From Rhodopseudomonas palustris HaA2 (GTDB taxonomy: Bacteria; Pseudomonadota; Alphaproteobacteria; Rhizobiales; Xanthobacteraceae), in the NCBI RefSeq assembly GCF_000013365.1, contig NC_007778.1, positions 4,588,001 to 4,652,000 on the forward strand: a stretch of 64,000 nt of DNA. Reading direction: 5' to 3'. A program made the position numbers and the translations under genes. The number at the start of each line of letters is the position of its first letter. Position 1 is the stretch's first letter. The notes under the pieces were generated by a model. That model was not told the origin of the DNA and searched no databases. It saw nothing but the letters and a program-made list of their open reading frames with translations. This document shows, piece after piece, positions 25,204-34,388 of the stretch.

Positions 25204-26265
25204 TCATGGAGCGTCCGGCAGCAGCCGGATCGCCTCCGGCGCCACCGCGAGCCCGATCCGGTCGCCGACCCGAATCGCCGCGGCATTCGATGCGTCGATC
25301 GACAACAGCCGCTCGGCCGCGCCCGAAACTACGATGCGCTGGCGATCGCCGACGAAGCTGACACTGTCGACGAGGCCGGTCAGCGACGCGGCGTCCGGCG
25401 GAACGATCGCGATCGTCTCCGGCCGGATCATCGCCACCACCCGCGGCCGCGAACTGCTGTCAGCCAGCGCCAGCCGCCCGCCCGGAAGCCGCAGCTGGCC
25501 GTCGACGATCGCGGCTTCGAGAATATTGGCGGCGCCGACGAACTCGGCGACGAAGCGGCTGGTCGGCCGGAAGTAAATCTCGCGCGGCGCGCCGATCTGC
25601 GCGATCGCGCCCTTGCTCATCACCACGATGCGGTCGCCGAGTTCCATCGCTTCGGACTGATCGTGGGTGACGTAGATCGTGGTGATGCCGAGCGAACGCA
25701 GCAGCCGGTTGAGTTCGCCGCGCAGCCGGTCCCGAAGTGCAGCGTCGAGCGCGGTCAGCGGTTCGTCGAGCAACAGGATGCCGGGACGGATCGCGACCGC
25801 GCGCGCCAGCGCGACGCGCTGGCGCTGGCCGCCGGAGAGCTGGTCGATCCGGCGATCTTCCAGTCCGGTGATGTTGGTCAGCCTCACCAGTTCCGCGACC
25901 CGCGCGGCGCGTTCCGCCTTGCCGATGCCGCGGATCTTCAGCCCGTAGCCGATATTGTCGGCCACGGTCATGTTCGGGAACAGCGCGTAGGACTGAAACA
26001 CCATGCCGACATTACGCTGCTCGATCGGCACGCGCGTCATGTCGGCGCCGTCGAACAGCACCCGACCTCCGGGATCGGGCTGTTCGAGGCCGGCGATGAT
26101 CCGCAGCATGGTGGTCTTGCCGCAGCCGGATGGCCCGAGCAGCACCAGCGTCTCGCCGCGCGCGATATCCAGCGTCGCGGGCGCCAGCGCCTGGGTGCCG
26201 TCGGCGAAGGTCTTGCCGCAGGTTTCGATCCGCACCGCCACGCCGTGTCCGGCATCCGCCTTCAT
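25204..26265 (-). CDS. ABC importer ATPase (PotA/UgpC/FbpC type)
   Basis: The protein has 353 residues from the ATG at 26265, which overlaps the permease stop by four bases. Walker A is GPSGCGKTT (about 45), the Q-loop is VFQSYALFP, the signature is QLSGGQRQRVALARA, Walker B is ILLLDEPLTALD, and the H-loop is YVTHDQSEAM. A C-terminal TOBE-like regulatory region (about 250-353) is present, as in importers of spermidine, iron, phosphonate or glycerol phosphate. It powers the two permeases encoded just upstream and is followed by the phosphodiesterase. Confidence 0.92.
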   Translation of the reverse strand: MKADAGHGVAVRIETCGKTFADGTQALAPATLDIARGETLVLLGPSGCGKTTMLRIIAGLEQPDPGGRVLFDGADMTRVPIEQRNVGMVFQSYALFPNMTVADNIGYGLKIRGIGKAERAARVAELVRLTNITGLEDRRIDQLSGGQRQRVALARAVAIRPGILLLDEPLTALDAALRDRLRGELNRLLRSLGITTIYVTHDQSEAMELGDRIVVMSKGAIAQIGAPREIYFRPTSRFVAEFVGAANILEAAIVDGQLRLPGGRLALADSSSRPRVVAMIRPETIAIVPPDAASLTGLVDSVSFVGDRQRIVVSGAAERLLSIDASNAAAIRVGDRIGLAVAPEAIRLLPDAP

Positions 26266-27047
26266 GATTTCGGCTCCCGTTCGGCCAACAATTGCATCGC
26301 CACCAGCAGCGGGACGATCATGATGAAGAAGATCAGCGTGTAGGCCGAGGCCACTTCGAGCCGCATCGAGGCGTAGGCGTCGGCCAATCCGACCGGCAGC
26401 GTCTTGGTCAGCGGGGTGTGCAGCATCCAGGTCAGGTTGAATTCGCCGAGCGACAGCGTCACCACCATCAGCGCGCCGGCGAGAATGCCGGGCCGCGCAT
26501 TCGGCACGATAACGTCGACGAACCGTCGCCATGGCGAGGCGCCGAGCGAGGCCGCGCCTTCGTCGAGCGTGCGGATGTCGATGGTGGCGAACACCGCCAT
26601 CACCGAGCGCACCATGAACGGCATCGTGAACACCACATGGCCGGCGAGAATGAACAGCCATGATCGCCGGAACGTCCCGAAGCCGCCATAGGTCAGTAGC
26701 AGCGCCAGCGCGATGGCGAGGCCCGGAATCGCCAGCGGCAGCGTGATGATCTCCTCGATCAGCCGCGACAGCCGGCCGCCGCGGACATGCAGCGCATAGG
26801 CGGCCGGCACGCCGACGAGCAGCGTGAGCGTCAGCGTCGCGAAGGCGATCACGAACGACAACAGGATGGAGTCGGCATAGAGCTCCCAGACCTGCACGAC
26901 CCATTGCAGCGTCACGCCCGACGAGATGCCGCGGAAGTAATTCTCGGTGACGCCGGCCATGATCGACAGCAGGGCCGGCACGACGAGAAACGCCGCGACC
27001 AGTAGCGTGAACAGCAATTGTCCGGCGAAGATCAGGCGGTCGCGCAT
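26262..27047 (-). CDS. ABC importer permease 2
   Basis: The protein has 261 residues with six membrane helices. The EAA cytoplasmic coupling motif is EGAASLGASPWRRFVDVIVP. It belongs to the PotC/PhnV-like binding-protein-dependent permeases. The stop overlaps the ATPase start (ATGA), and it starts 4 bases after the first permease, so the four transport genes are one operon. Substrate specificity is not set by this subunit. Confidence 0.9.
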   Translation of the reverse strand: MRDRLIFAGQLLFTLLVAAFLVVPALLSIMAGVTENYFRGISSGVTLQWVVQVWELYADSILLSFVIAFATLTLTLLVGVPAAYALHVRGGRLSRLIEEIITLPLAIPGLAIALALLLTYGGFGTFRRSWLFILAGHVVFTMPFMVRSVMAVFATIDIRTLDEGAASLGASPWRRFVDVIVPNARPGILAGALMVVTLSLGEFNLTWMLHTPLTKTLPVGLADAYASMRLEVASAYTLIFFIMIVPLLVAMQLLAEREPKS

Positions 27048-27051
27048 GATG

Positions 27052-27870
27052 CTAACCGGTCGCCGCGACCGTGCCGCCCGAGAGCGAGCGCGCCAGCGCC
27101 AGCATCGCCCAGGAGATCAGCCCGAGACCGACCGACAGCGACGCGGCGGTGGCGAAGTTCGCCGCCAGCGTGAACTCGGTGTAGATCAGCATCGGCAACA
27201 CGTCGATATTGGTGGCCAGCGTGAAGGCGGTGCCGAACGCCCCCATCGCGGTCGCGAACGCGATCGCGCCCGAGGCGACGAAGGCCGGTCCGAGCGCCGG
27301 CAGCACGACGTCGCGTTGCACCGCCCAAGGGCTCGCACCGAGCGAGCGGGCGGCCTCCTCGAGGCCGGGATCGAGCTTCTGCACCGCCGCCATGATGGTG
27401 AGGATGACGCGCGGAATCGAGAAATACAGATAGCCCAGGAACAGCCCCCAGATCGAATAGGCGAACACCACCTTGCCGCCGCCGAGCAGCCGCGTGACGT
27501 CGCCGATCAGCCCCTGCCGCCCGGCGAGCAGGATGATCAGGAAGCCGATCACCACGCCCGGAAACGCCAGCGGAAAGGTCAGCATCGCGACCAGGACCGC
27601 GCGCCCGGGGAAACGATGGCGCTGCAGGAAGATCGCCGCGATGGCGGCGATCACCAGCGTCGCGAGCGTGGTCGCGCTCGCCAGCAATACGGTATTGATC
27701 AGCGTGGCGCGGTAGCGCGGCTCGAGCAAGATGGCGAGATAGCCGGCGACGCCCTGCGGCCCCCCGGCGCCGACGACCACGAGCCGAGCCATCGGCAAAA
27801 CGAAGAATGCCGCCGTCAGCACCACAAGCGGCGTCAGGCAGGCGAGTGAGAACGATCTTTGTGACATCAC
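27052..27870 (-). CDS. ABC importer permease 1
   Basis: The protein has 272 residues and six membrane helices, with the coupling motif EAARSLGASPWAVQRDVVLP. It belongs to the PotB/PhnU-like permeases and pairs with the next gene. It starts 69 bases after the binding-protein gene and lies 4 bases before permease 2. The N terminus MMSQRSFSLACL may instead begin at the second Met. Confidence 0.9.
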   Translation of the reverse strand: MMSQRSFSLACLTPLVVLTAAFFVLPMARLVVVGAGGPQGVAGYLAILLEPRYRATLINTVLLASATTLATLVIAAIAAIFLQRHRFPGRAVLVAMLTFPLAFPGVVIGFLIILLAGRQGLIGDVTRLLGGGKVVFAYSIWGLFLGYLYFSIPRVILTIMAAVQKLDPGLEEAARSLGASPWAVQRDVVLPALGPAFVASGAIAFATAMGAFGTAFTLATNIDVLPMLIYTEFTLAANFATAASLSVGLGLISWAMLALARSLSGGTVAATG

Positions 27871-27939
27871 GGGTCCGCACCCGGCCGCGCTGCGGCCGGA
27901 TGCATCATGGCATTGTTGAACGTTCGAGCGAACCGGCGC

Positions 27940-28947
27940 TCAGCGAACCTCAGCAAGATAGCGATCAGTGAACGCCTTCTGGCCCGCTTCCATCTTGGCC
28001 CAGTCGACACTCTTGGCGCGGGCGTAGTCGGCGTCCGGCAGGAATTTCGACTTCACCGCCTCGGGCAGTTCGATCGGTCGCGCCGGCCGCAGATAGGCGT
28101 TGGTCCAGATCGCCTGGCCCTTGTCGGACAACAGATAGTCGATCACCTTCTTCGCCTTCTCGGCGTTCGGCGCGCCCTTGGTCAGGCTGACCACATAGGG
28201 AAACACCACCGACCCCTCGCACGGGATGACGAAGGCGAATTTGCCCTTCTCGGTGTACTTGGCCCGGTAGGCGTTGAAATCATAGTCGAACAGGATCGGG
28301 ATCTCGCCCGACACGACGCGTGCGTAGGACGTCTGCTTCGGCACGATGGCGTCGTTGCCGTGCAGCGCCTTGAAGAATCCGATCGCCGGCGAGAAGTCGG
28401 CGTCGCTGCCGCCGAGCGCGAGATTGACCGCGACCGCGCCGACATAACCGACCGCTGCCGAAGGCGGATCGAGGTAGCCGACCATGCCCTTGTAGTCCGG
28501 CTTCAGCAGATCCTTCCAGCACGCAGGCACCGGCTTGCCGCCGAGCGCGTCGACATTGACGAACAGGCCGAGCGTCCCGGAATGGATCGCGGTCCATTCG
28601 CCATCGGCGTCCTTGAGACCGGCCGGCACCTCGTTCCAGTGCTGCGGCTTGTAGGGCTGGGTGACGCCCTGCGCCTTGGCCTTCATGCCGAAATTGACGC
28701 CGAAATAACCGATATCCGCAACCGGATTACTCTTCTCGGCCAGCAATTGCGACAGCGCCTGGCCGGAGTTCTTGTTGTCGAACGGGATGTCGTAGCCGAG
28801 GTCCGTCTTGATCGCCTTGAGCATCGACGCCCAGTCGGCCCATTGCGGCGGACAATTGTAGCAGATCACATCCGCGGCCTTTGCAGCCGGCGCGGCGGCG
28901 AACAGCGACAGCGCGATCAGCGCCGCAGCGAAACGAGCAATCGTCAT
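27940..28947 (-). CDS. ABC importer substrate-binding protein (family 1; phosphonate/iron/phosphodiester-like)
   Basis: The protein has 335 residues from the ATG at 28947, preceded by GGGAG; the frame extends upstream without support. A Sec signal peptide (MTIARFAAALIALSLF...AKA) precedes the mature protein. The fold is that of family-1 binding proteins (AfuA, PhnS, PotD): NSGQALSQLLAEKSNPVADIG near the N terminus, and DPPSAAVGYVGAVAVNLALGG in the middle. The mature start DVICYNCPPQW has two nearby cysteines. It is the first gene of the transport operon. With the phosphodiesterase at the operon end, an organic phosphodiester is a reasonable substrate guess. Confidence 0.85.
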   Translation of the reverse strand: MTIARFAAALIALSLFAAAPAAKAADVICYNCPPQWADWASMLKAIKTDLGYDIPFDNKNSGQALSQLLAEKSNPVADIGYFGVNFGMKAKAQGVTQPYKPQHWNEVPAGLKDADGEWTAIHSGTLGLFVNVDALGGKPVPACWKDLLKPDYKGMVGYLDPPSAAVGYVGAVAVNLALGGSDADFSPAIGFFKALHGNDAIVPKQTSYARVVSGEIPILFDYDFNAYRAKYTEKGKFAFVIPCEGSVVFPYVVSLTKGAPNAEKAKKVIDYLLSDKGQAIWTNAYLRPARPIELPEAVKSKFLPDADYARAKSVDWAKMEAGQKAFTDRYLAEVR

Positions 28948-29273
28948 GATATCTCCCGATGAGCCGGCAACGCGAAGCCGGAGTACCTCCGCAGTGCACC
29001 GCGCTTCACCTACCGGCGGCAGGTGACAGGTTTGCGACAGACGTTTGACCCGCCAGCAGTGGTCCCGCTGCGTGCATCGGTCGCAACACCTCGCGGAAAG
29101 GGAACTTTCGTTGCCCGCAAAGATTGAGGCGCAGGACTTCGGGAGTCCGGGAGGCGGTGTGCTTCCGGGAGCGTACAACGTTTCGGAGGCCGGCCCGCAT
29201 TCGTCGCGCGCCGACTGTTCCCCTCCCGGTTCAGAACTGACCCATTTCGACTGAGAGCAAGGGACAGCTGTCG
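28948..29273. other. Divergent intergenic region
   Basis: These 326 bases separate the binding-protein gene from a small + strand gene. There is a small inverted repeat CACCT-ACCGGCGGC-AGGTG around 29008. I see no gene, no known riboswitch and no clear -35/-10 pair. Confidence 0.4.
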
Positions 29274-29555
29274 ATGCCGATATCAACGAAGAGCAATGCC
29301 TGTCGACCTTGGGATGACGAGCAGGTTCAGCGTCTCAAGGAACTGATTGCGAGCGGAGCGTCCGCCGTGCGGGCCGCAGCCGCGCTGAAGCGGGCGCGAT
29401 CATCCGTGCAGGTGAAGGCCCGGAAGATCGGGATGCCGTTCATGGCGAGCCGCGATGCGAAGCGGCTGCGCGACGCCAAGATTGCAGAGGCGGAGAGCCG
29501 GCCGATGCGCGCGCGGGCCGCGCCCGTGAACCTCGAGCCGACACAGCGAAGCTGA
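29274..29555 (+). CDS. Small basic SANT/Myb-like protein, unknown function
   Basis: The protein has 93 residues. The part from 10 to 55 (RPWDDEQVQRLKELIASGAS, then RAAAALKRARSSVQVKARKIG) reads like a SANT/Myb or GcrA-type helix-turn-helix: W plus acidic run, then 'A-S-A-V-R-A-A-A-A-L-K-R' and a recognition-like helix with V-K-A-R-K-I-G. The tail is basic and disordered. Proteins of this look are common in Bradyrhizobiaceae, without assigned roles. It may bind DNA. It stands alone between the ABC operon and a small membrane protein. Confidence 0.6.
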   Translation: MPISTKSNACRPWDDEQVQRLKELIASGASAVRAAAALKRARSSVQVKARKIGMPFMASRDAKRLRDAKIAEAESRPMRARAAPVNLEPTQRS

Positions 29556-29798
29556 TCGGCAGTGGAACAGAGACTCGGAGCGATGCGGCCGTATCGCGAC
29601 AGGTCGCCGCACCCCGCGTGCTGATAGCTGAAATTCCCCCATCCAGTTACCTTTAGCGAAAGTGCTAGGCACGCCAACGATTACCAGTCAATATTTTTGC
29701 GGTGTATTCACAGAAATCGGCACATACTCGGCTCGGCTCATGCCGCCCAACGAATCAAATTGGAAAGGCACCCGCAAAGCGGGTGATAGGGTAACCCG

Positions 29799-30266
29799 AT
29801 GCAATACTGGATCATTGCATTCACCGCCGCTCTCATCGTGGTAATCGGCTATGCGGCCGGGCCCGTCGGCGCTGTGATTTCGCTGCTCGCGTTTGCGGGC
29901 TCGTTGTACCTGATGTGGGCTCGCAAGCTCGGCTTCCGCGGTGCCTGGACGCGGTTCGGCCTCGATCGCTTCACCGCGCCGTTCTGGAAGGGCGAGAACT
30001 GGGAGCGCTTCAACGCGATGTTCACCGACAGCGAGAGCGTCGTGAAGGCCGGCACCATCGCCGTGGCCCTGATCGCGCTGTCGCTGATCCTGCCGGCGGG
30101 TCAGGTCGGTCTGATCGCGCTCGTCGTCGCCGCCTGGTACGCGTTCGAGGTCTATCGCAGCCATCGCCCACTGGTGCGCCCGACGGTGGCGATCGAGTCC
30201 AATCCGGTCGGCGACAAGGTCATCTACGCGACGGCGCCGCGCAGCGAGCCCGCCACGATGAACTGA
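29799..30266 (+). CDS. Small inner-membrane protein, unknown function
   Basis: The protein has 155 residues and four hydrophobic segments: about 3-22 and 24-42 near the N terminus, then 88-102 and 104-120, separated by a soluble loop with W residues (ARKLGFRGAWTRFGLDRFTA, WKGENWERFNAMF). The soluble C-terminal tail is about 35 residues. I do not recognise the family. A strong terminator follows the stop, so it is a single-gene unit. The 243 bases ahead of it show no gene. Confidence 0.6.
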   Translation: MQYWIIAFTAALIVVIGYAAGPVGAVISLLAFAGSLYLMWARKLGFRGAWTRFGLDRFTAPFWKGENWERFNAMFTDSESVVKAGTIAVALIALSLILPAGQVGLIALVVAAWYAFEVYRSHRPLVRPTVAIESNPVGDKVIYATAPRSEPATMN

Positions 30267-30325
30267 CCCGCTGTTGGCCAGCGGCGGGTTGCCAGCACGC
30301 GGGGCCACAGACGCAAGCCACTCTG

Positions 30326-30354
30326 ACGGCGGCAGGGAGCCTCCCTGCCGCCGT
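30326..30354 (+). terminator. Rho-independent terminator
   Basis: A 13-bp perfect stem (ACGGCGGCAGGGA / TCCCTGCCGCCGT, loop GCC) is followed by TTGCGTTTTTG. It closes the small membrane protein gene. Confidence 0.85.
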
Positions 30355-30437
30355 TTGCGTTTTTGAGGCCGGCCCGGTGCCCGGAACCCTGAGACCCGCC
30401 ACTTTGGCATCCACAGCGCATTTCAGCTTAATTTTTG

Positions 30438-30462
30438 TGCATAAAAGGGCCCTTTGTATGCA
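30438..30462. promoter_or_regulatory. Imperfect palindrome upstream of the ureide operon
   Basis: TGCATA and TATGCA flank AAAGGGCCCTTT with one base of asymmetry, about 160 bases before the first gene of the transport and amidase operon. FCD-type GntR regulators often bind short GT/AC palindromes, so this may be the site of the GntR protein encoded at 38574. It is a suggestion from position only. Confidence 0.3.
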
Positions 30463-30619
30463 ATGCGGGCGCCGACCCGGAACGCTCGCACGCACCGTCT
30501 CCGGGTCATTATCGCACGTCTTTTCAAGAGCTTGAGCTGATCCTAGGGCGCTGCTCCGCGACTGGCATGAAGTTTGCGATCCAGGTTCCGAGTCGACCCC
30601 TCGTGCCCTGGAGCGTTGT

Positions 30620-32239
30620 ATGAAACGTCGCGACTTCCTGAAATCTGCCACCGCCCTCGCTGCCGGAGCGATGGTGCCGGCGCCCGCGATCTGGTCCGCT
30701 GCGAAGGCGGACGCACGGTCGGAATCCCTGCTGGTGGTGTCCGAAAGCGGCCCCAACAACCTCGACATCCACGGCATCGGCACCAATGTGCCGGGCTACG
30801 AGGTGTCGTGGAATTGCTACGACCGGCTGATCACCCACGAGATGAAGGAAGGCCCCGGCGGGGTTCCCTATTACGACAAGGACAAGTTCAGGGGCGAACT
30901 CGCCGAGGACATGGTGGTCGGCGACATGTCGGCGACCTTCAAGCTGAAGAAGAACGCCACCTTCCAGGACGGCACCCCGGTCACCGCCAAGGACGTCAAA
31001 TGGTCGCTCGATCGCTCGGTCAGCGTCGGCGGCTTCCCGACCTTCCAGATGAGCGCCGGCTCGCTGACCAAGCCCGAGCAGTTCGTCGTCGTCGACGACC
31101 ACACCGTGCGGGTCGACTTTCTCCGCAAGGACAAGCTGACGATCCCGGATCTCGCGGTGATCGTGCCCTGCGTCGTCAATTCCGAACTGGTGAAGAAGAA
31201 CGCCACCGAGAAGGATCCGTGGGGCCTCGAATACACCAAGCAGAACACCGCCGGCTCCGGCGCCTACCGCGTGGTCAAGTGGACCGCCGGCACCGAAGTG
31301 ATCATGGAGCGCAACGACAAATGGGTCGGCGGCCCGCTGCCGAAGATCAAGCGCGTGATCTGGCGCATGGTGCCGCAGGCCGGCAACCGCCGCGCCCTGC
31401 TGGAGCGCGGCGACGCCGACATCTCCTATGAGTTGCCGAACCAGGACTTCGCCGAGATGAAGCGCGACGGCAAGATCAACGTGGTGTCGCTGCCGATCTC
31501 GAACGGCATCCAGTATCTCGGCATGAACGTCACCCAGCCGCCGTTCAACAATCCCAAGGTGCGCGAGGCGGTGGCCTATGCGGTGCCGTATCAGAAGATC
31601 ATCGACGCGGTGATGTTCGGCCTCGCCAATCCGATGTTCGGGGCGGCCGCCGACAAGGCGACCGAAGTGAAGTGGCCGCAGCCGACCAAGTACAATACCG
31701 ACATCGCCAAGGCCAAGGCGCTGATGGCGGAAGCCGGCTACGCCGGCGGCTTCGACACCACGCTGTCGTTCGACCTCGGCTTCGCCGGCGTCAACGAGCC
31801 GATGTGCATCCTGATCCAGGAGAGTCTCGCGCAGATCGGCATCCGCTGCACGATCAACAAGATCCCCGGCGCCAACTGGCGCACCGAGTTGAACAAGAAG
31901 GTGCTGCCGCTCTACGTCAACATCTTTTCGGGATGGCTCGATTACCCGGAATACTTCTTCTACTGGTGCTACCGCTCCGGCAATTCGATCTTCAACACCA
32001 TGAACTACAACTCGCCCGATATGGACAAGCTGATCGAAGGCGCCCGCGTCGCCGCGGCGGCCGGCGACATGCCGACCTACGACACCGACGTCAAGGGCTT
32101 CGTCGATCTGGCCTTCAAGGACATCCCGCGCGTGCCTTTGTATCAGCCCTATCTCAACGTCGCGATGCAGAAGAACATCTCCGGCTTCGCCTACTGGTTC
32201 CACCGCCGGCTGGACTACCGGACGATGGTGAAGGGCTGA
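30620..32239 (+). CDS. Peptide/nickel-type ABC binding protein (family 5), Tat-exported
   Basis: The protein has 539 residues. The N terminus MKRRDFLKSATALAAGAMVP is a twin-arginine signal with the motif RRDFLK. The family-5 binding fold is shown by FKLKKNATFQDGTPVTAKDV, YRVVKWTAGTEVIMERNDKW and the C-terminal RVPLYQPYLNVAMQKN. GGAG stands six bases before the ATG. Family-5 proteins bind peptides, opines, glutathione or other medium-sized solutes. It starts a long operon of two permeases, a dual ATPase and the AtzG/AtzE/AtzF-type enzymes, so a ureide or amide-rich nitrogen compound is the likely ligand. Confidence 0.92.
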   Translation: MKRRDFLKSATALAAGAMVPAPAIWSAAKADARSESLLVVSESGPNNLDIHGIGTNVPGYEVSWNCYDRLITHEMKEGPGGVPYYDKDKFRGELAEDMVVGDMSATFKLKKNATFQDGTPVTAKDVKWSLDRSVSVGGFPTFQMSAGSLTKPEQFVVVDDHTVRVDFLRKDKLTIPDLAVIVPCVVNSELVKKNATEKDPWGLEYTKQNTAGSGAYRVVKWTAGTEVIMERNDKWVGGPLPKIKRVIWRMVPQAGNRRALLERGDADISYELPNQDFAEMKRDGKINVVSLPISNGIQYLGMNVTQPPFNNPKVREAVAYAVPYQKIIDAVMFGLANPMFGAAADKATEVKWPQPTKYNTDIAKAKALMAEAGYAGGFDTTLSFDLGFAGVNEPMCILIQESLAQIGIRCTINKIPGANWRTELNKKVLPLYVNIFSGWLDYPEYFFYWCYRSGNSIFNTMNYNSPDMDKLIEGARVAAAAGDMPTYDTDVKGFVDLAFKDIPRVPLYQPYLNVAMQKNISGFAYWFHRRLDYRTMVKG

Positions 32240-32270
32240 GCATGTCGGTGCCGACCGCCCTGCACAGCGC

Positions 32271-32380
32271 CGTCATCCTGAGGTGCGCGCCCTTGCGCGC
32301 CTCGAAGGATGCGGCGTCAAGCAGTGCCTCTGAACCATCCTTCGAGGCGCGCCGCGAAGGCGGCGCGCACCTCGATGACG
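32271..32380. repeat. Palindromic intergenic repeat, family B copy 2
   Basis: 110 bases with arms CGTCATCCTGAGGTGCGCGC / GCGCGCACCTCGATGACG and inner CCTTCGAGGCGCGC arms. It is the same family as 20865-20986 but has lost three bases (CAG) near its right end. It sits inside the transport operon between binding protein and permease. Confidence 0.85.
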
Positions 32381-32408
32381 TCCTGCATGTGGCTGGGAGC
32401 CTGAAGCG

Positions 32409-33422
32409 ATGCTCACCATGATCGGCAAGCGTCTGATGTTCGCGATTCCGAGCCTGATCGGCGTCGTGATCGTCACCTTTCTGCTGACCCGGGCGCTGCC
32501 CGGCGATCCGGCCGCTTACTTCGCCGGGCCCGCTGCCAGCAAGGAGGCGATCGAGCAGATCCGGCAGAAGCTCGGCCTCGACAAGACGCTGGCCGAGCAA
32601 TTCGTGCGCTACACCACCGAACTCGCCCAGGGCGATCTCGGCCAGTCGCTGACCACCGGACAGCCGGTCGCCACCGAGATCCGCAACCGGCTGCCGGCCT
32701 CCGCCGAGCTCACCTTGCTCGGCCTGATGCTGGCGATCGTGATCGCGATCCCGCTCGGCATCATGGCGGCGACGCGACCGGGCTCGTGGATCGATCACAT
32801 CTGCCGCGTCACCACCACGGCCGGCGTCTCGCTGCCGGTGTTCTTCACCGGGCTGCTGCTGGTCTATGTGTTTTACTTCAAGCTCGGCTGGTCGCCGGCG
32901 CCGCTCGGCCGGCTCGACGTGTTCTACTCGGCGCCGCCGAACGTCACCGGCTTCTATCTGATCGACAGCCTGATCGCGCGCGAATTCGAGACCTTCCGAT
33001 CGGCGTTGAGCCAATTGCTGCTTCCGGCATTGACGCTGGCGATCTTCTCGCTGGCGCCGATCGCGCGCATGACGCGGGCCTCGATGCTGGCGATCCTGTC
33101 GTCCGATTTCGTCCGCACCGCGCGCGCCTCCGGCCTGTCGCCCGGCAAGGTGACGATGACCTACGCCTTCCGCAACGCGATGCTGCCGGTGATCACCACG
33201 CTCAGCATGGTGTTCTCGTTCCTGCTCGGCGCCAATGTGCTGGTCGAGAAGGTGTTCGCCTGGCCGGGCATCGGCTCCTACGCGGTCGAGGCGCTGATCT
33301 CGTCGGACTTCGCCCCGGTGCAGGGCTTCGTGCTCACCATGGCGATCATGTATGTGCTGCTGAACCTGGTGATCGACATCCTCTACGGCGTCATCGATCC
33401 GCGCGTGCGGCTGGAAGGATAG
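32409..33422 (+). CDS. Peptide-type ABC permease (DppB-like)
   Basis: The protein has 337 residues. It starts MLTMIGKRLMFAIPSLIGVV and shows the DppB pattern: LTRALPGDPAAYFAGP, IRQKLGLDKTLAEQFVRYTT, GDLGQSLTTGQPV, and the coupling segment VRTARASGLSPGKVTMTYAFRNAMLP, then VEKVFAWPGIGSYAVEALIS. Six membrane helices are expected. It pairs with the next gene. A palindromic repeat separates it from the binding-protein gene. Confidence 0.93.
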   Translation: MLTMIGKRLMFAIPSLIGVVIVTFLLTRALPGDPAAYFAGPAASKEAIEQIRQKLGLDKTLAEQFVRYTTELAQGDLGQSLTTGQPVATEIRNRLPASAELTLLGLMLAIVIAIPLGIMAATRPGSWIDHICRVTTTAGVSLPVFFTGLLLVYVFYFKLGWSPAPLGRLDVFYSAPPNVTGFYLIDSLIAREFETFRSALSQLLLPALTLAIFSLAPIARMTRASMLAILSSDFVRTARASGLSPGKVTMTYAFRNAMLPVITTLSMVFSFLLGANVLVEKVFAWPGIGSYAVEALISSDFAPVQGFVLTMAIMYVLLNLVIDILYGVIDPRVRLEG

Positions 33423-33427
33423 TGGAC

Positions 33428-34348
33428 ATGAGCAGCGTCGCGCCCCCGATCACCGAGCCCGCCAAGCCCTCAACGGCCGCAAAGCCCGTGCGGCGCTCCG
33501 GCCTGGTCGAAATGATCGCGCACACCCGCTACGTCCTCGGCGACAACCGCGTCACCGCCTTCGCCTTCGGGCTGCTGGTGGTGATCGTTTTCGCCGCATT
33601 GTTCGGCCCGTATATCGTTCCCTACGACCCGCTCGCCAGCAATACCGCGCAGGCGCTGAAGCCGCCGTCCGCCGCCAACTGGTTCGGCACCGACCAGCTC
33701 GGCCGCGATATCTTCAGCCGCGTCGTCGTCGCCACCCGGCTCGATCTGTTCATCGCCGTCGCCTCGGTGGTGCTGGTGTTCCTGATGGGCGGCCTCGCCG
33801 GCATCGCAGCCGGTTATTTCGGCGGATGGACCGACCGCATCGTCGGCCGCATCGCCGACACCATCATGGCGTTTCCGCTGTTCGTGCTGGCGATGGGCAT
33901 CGTCGCGGCGCTCGGCAACACCGTGCAGAACATCATCATCGCCACCGCGATCGTCAACTTCCCGCTTTACGCCCGGGTCGCCCGCGCCGAGGCCAATGTC
34001 CGGCGCGAGGCCGGCTTCGTCATGGCAGCAAGGCTTTCGGGCAACAGCGAGATGCGCATCCTGCTGGTGCACATCCTGCCGAACATCATGCCGATCATGA
34101 TCGTGCAGATGTCGCTGACGATGGGCTACGCCATCCTCAACGCCGCCGGGCTGTCGTTCATCGGCCTCGGCGTCCGCCCGCCCACCGCCGAATGGGGCAT
34201 CATGGTCGCCGAGGGCGCCTCGTTCATGGTCTCGGGCGAGTGGTGGATCGCGCTGTTCCCCGGCCTCGCGCTGATGACCGCCGTGTTCTGCTTCAACCTG
34301 CTCGGCGACGGCCTGCGCGACATCTTCGACCCGCAGCGGAGGACGTGA
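33428..34348 (+). CDS. Peptide-type ABC permease (DppC-like)
   Basis: The protein has 306 residues from the ATG at 33428, five bases after the first permease. DppC features are the cytoplasmic N terminus, WFGTDQLGRDIFSRVVVATR, the membrane domain and the coupling loop ARVARAEANVRREAGFVMAA, followed by LSFIGLGVRPPTAEWGIMVA. Together with the first permease it forms the membrane channel of the importer. Confidence 0.93.
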   Translation: MSSVAPPITEPAKPSTAAKPVRRSGLVEMIAHTRYVLGDNRVTAFAFGLLVVIVFAALFGPYIVPYDPLASNTAQALKPPSAANWFGTDQLGRDIFSRVVVATRLDLFIAVASVVLVFLMGGLAGIAAGYFGGWTDRIVGRIADTIMAFPLFVLAMGIVAALGNTVQNIIIATAIVNFPLYARVARAEANVRREAGFVMAARLSGNSEMRILLVHILPNIMPIMIVQMSLTMGYAILNAAGLSFIGLGVRPPTAEWGIMVAEGASFMVSGEWWIALFPGLALMTAVFCFNLLGDGLRDIFDPQRRT

Positions 34349-34388
34349 GGATGGTCTTGTTAGCTGCTTCCCTCGCCCCACACGCCTC

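Noticed and set aside
30224-30786. Overlapping minus-strand frames around the terminator at 30326
   Set aside because: They run through a strong hairpin and the start of a clear + strand gene, and have no domain.
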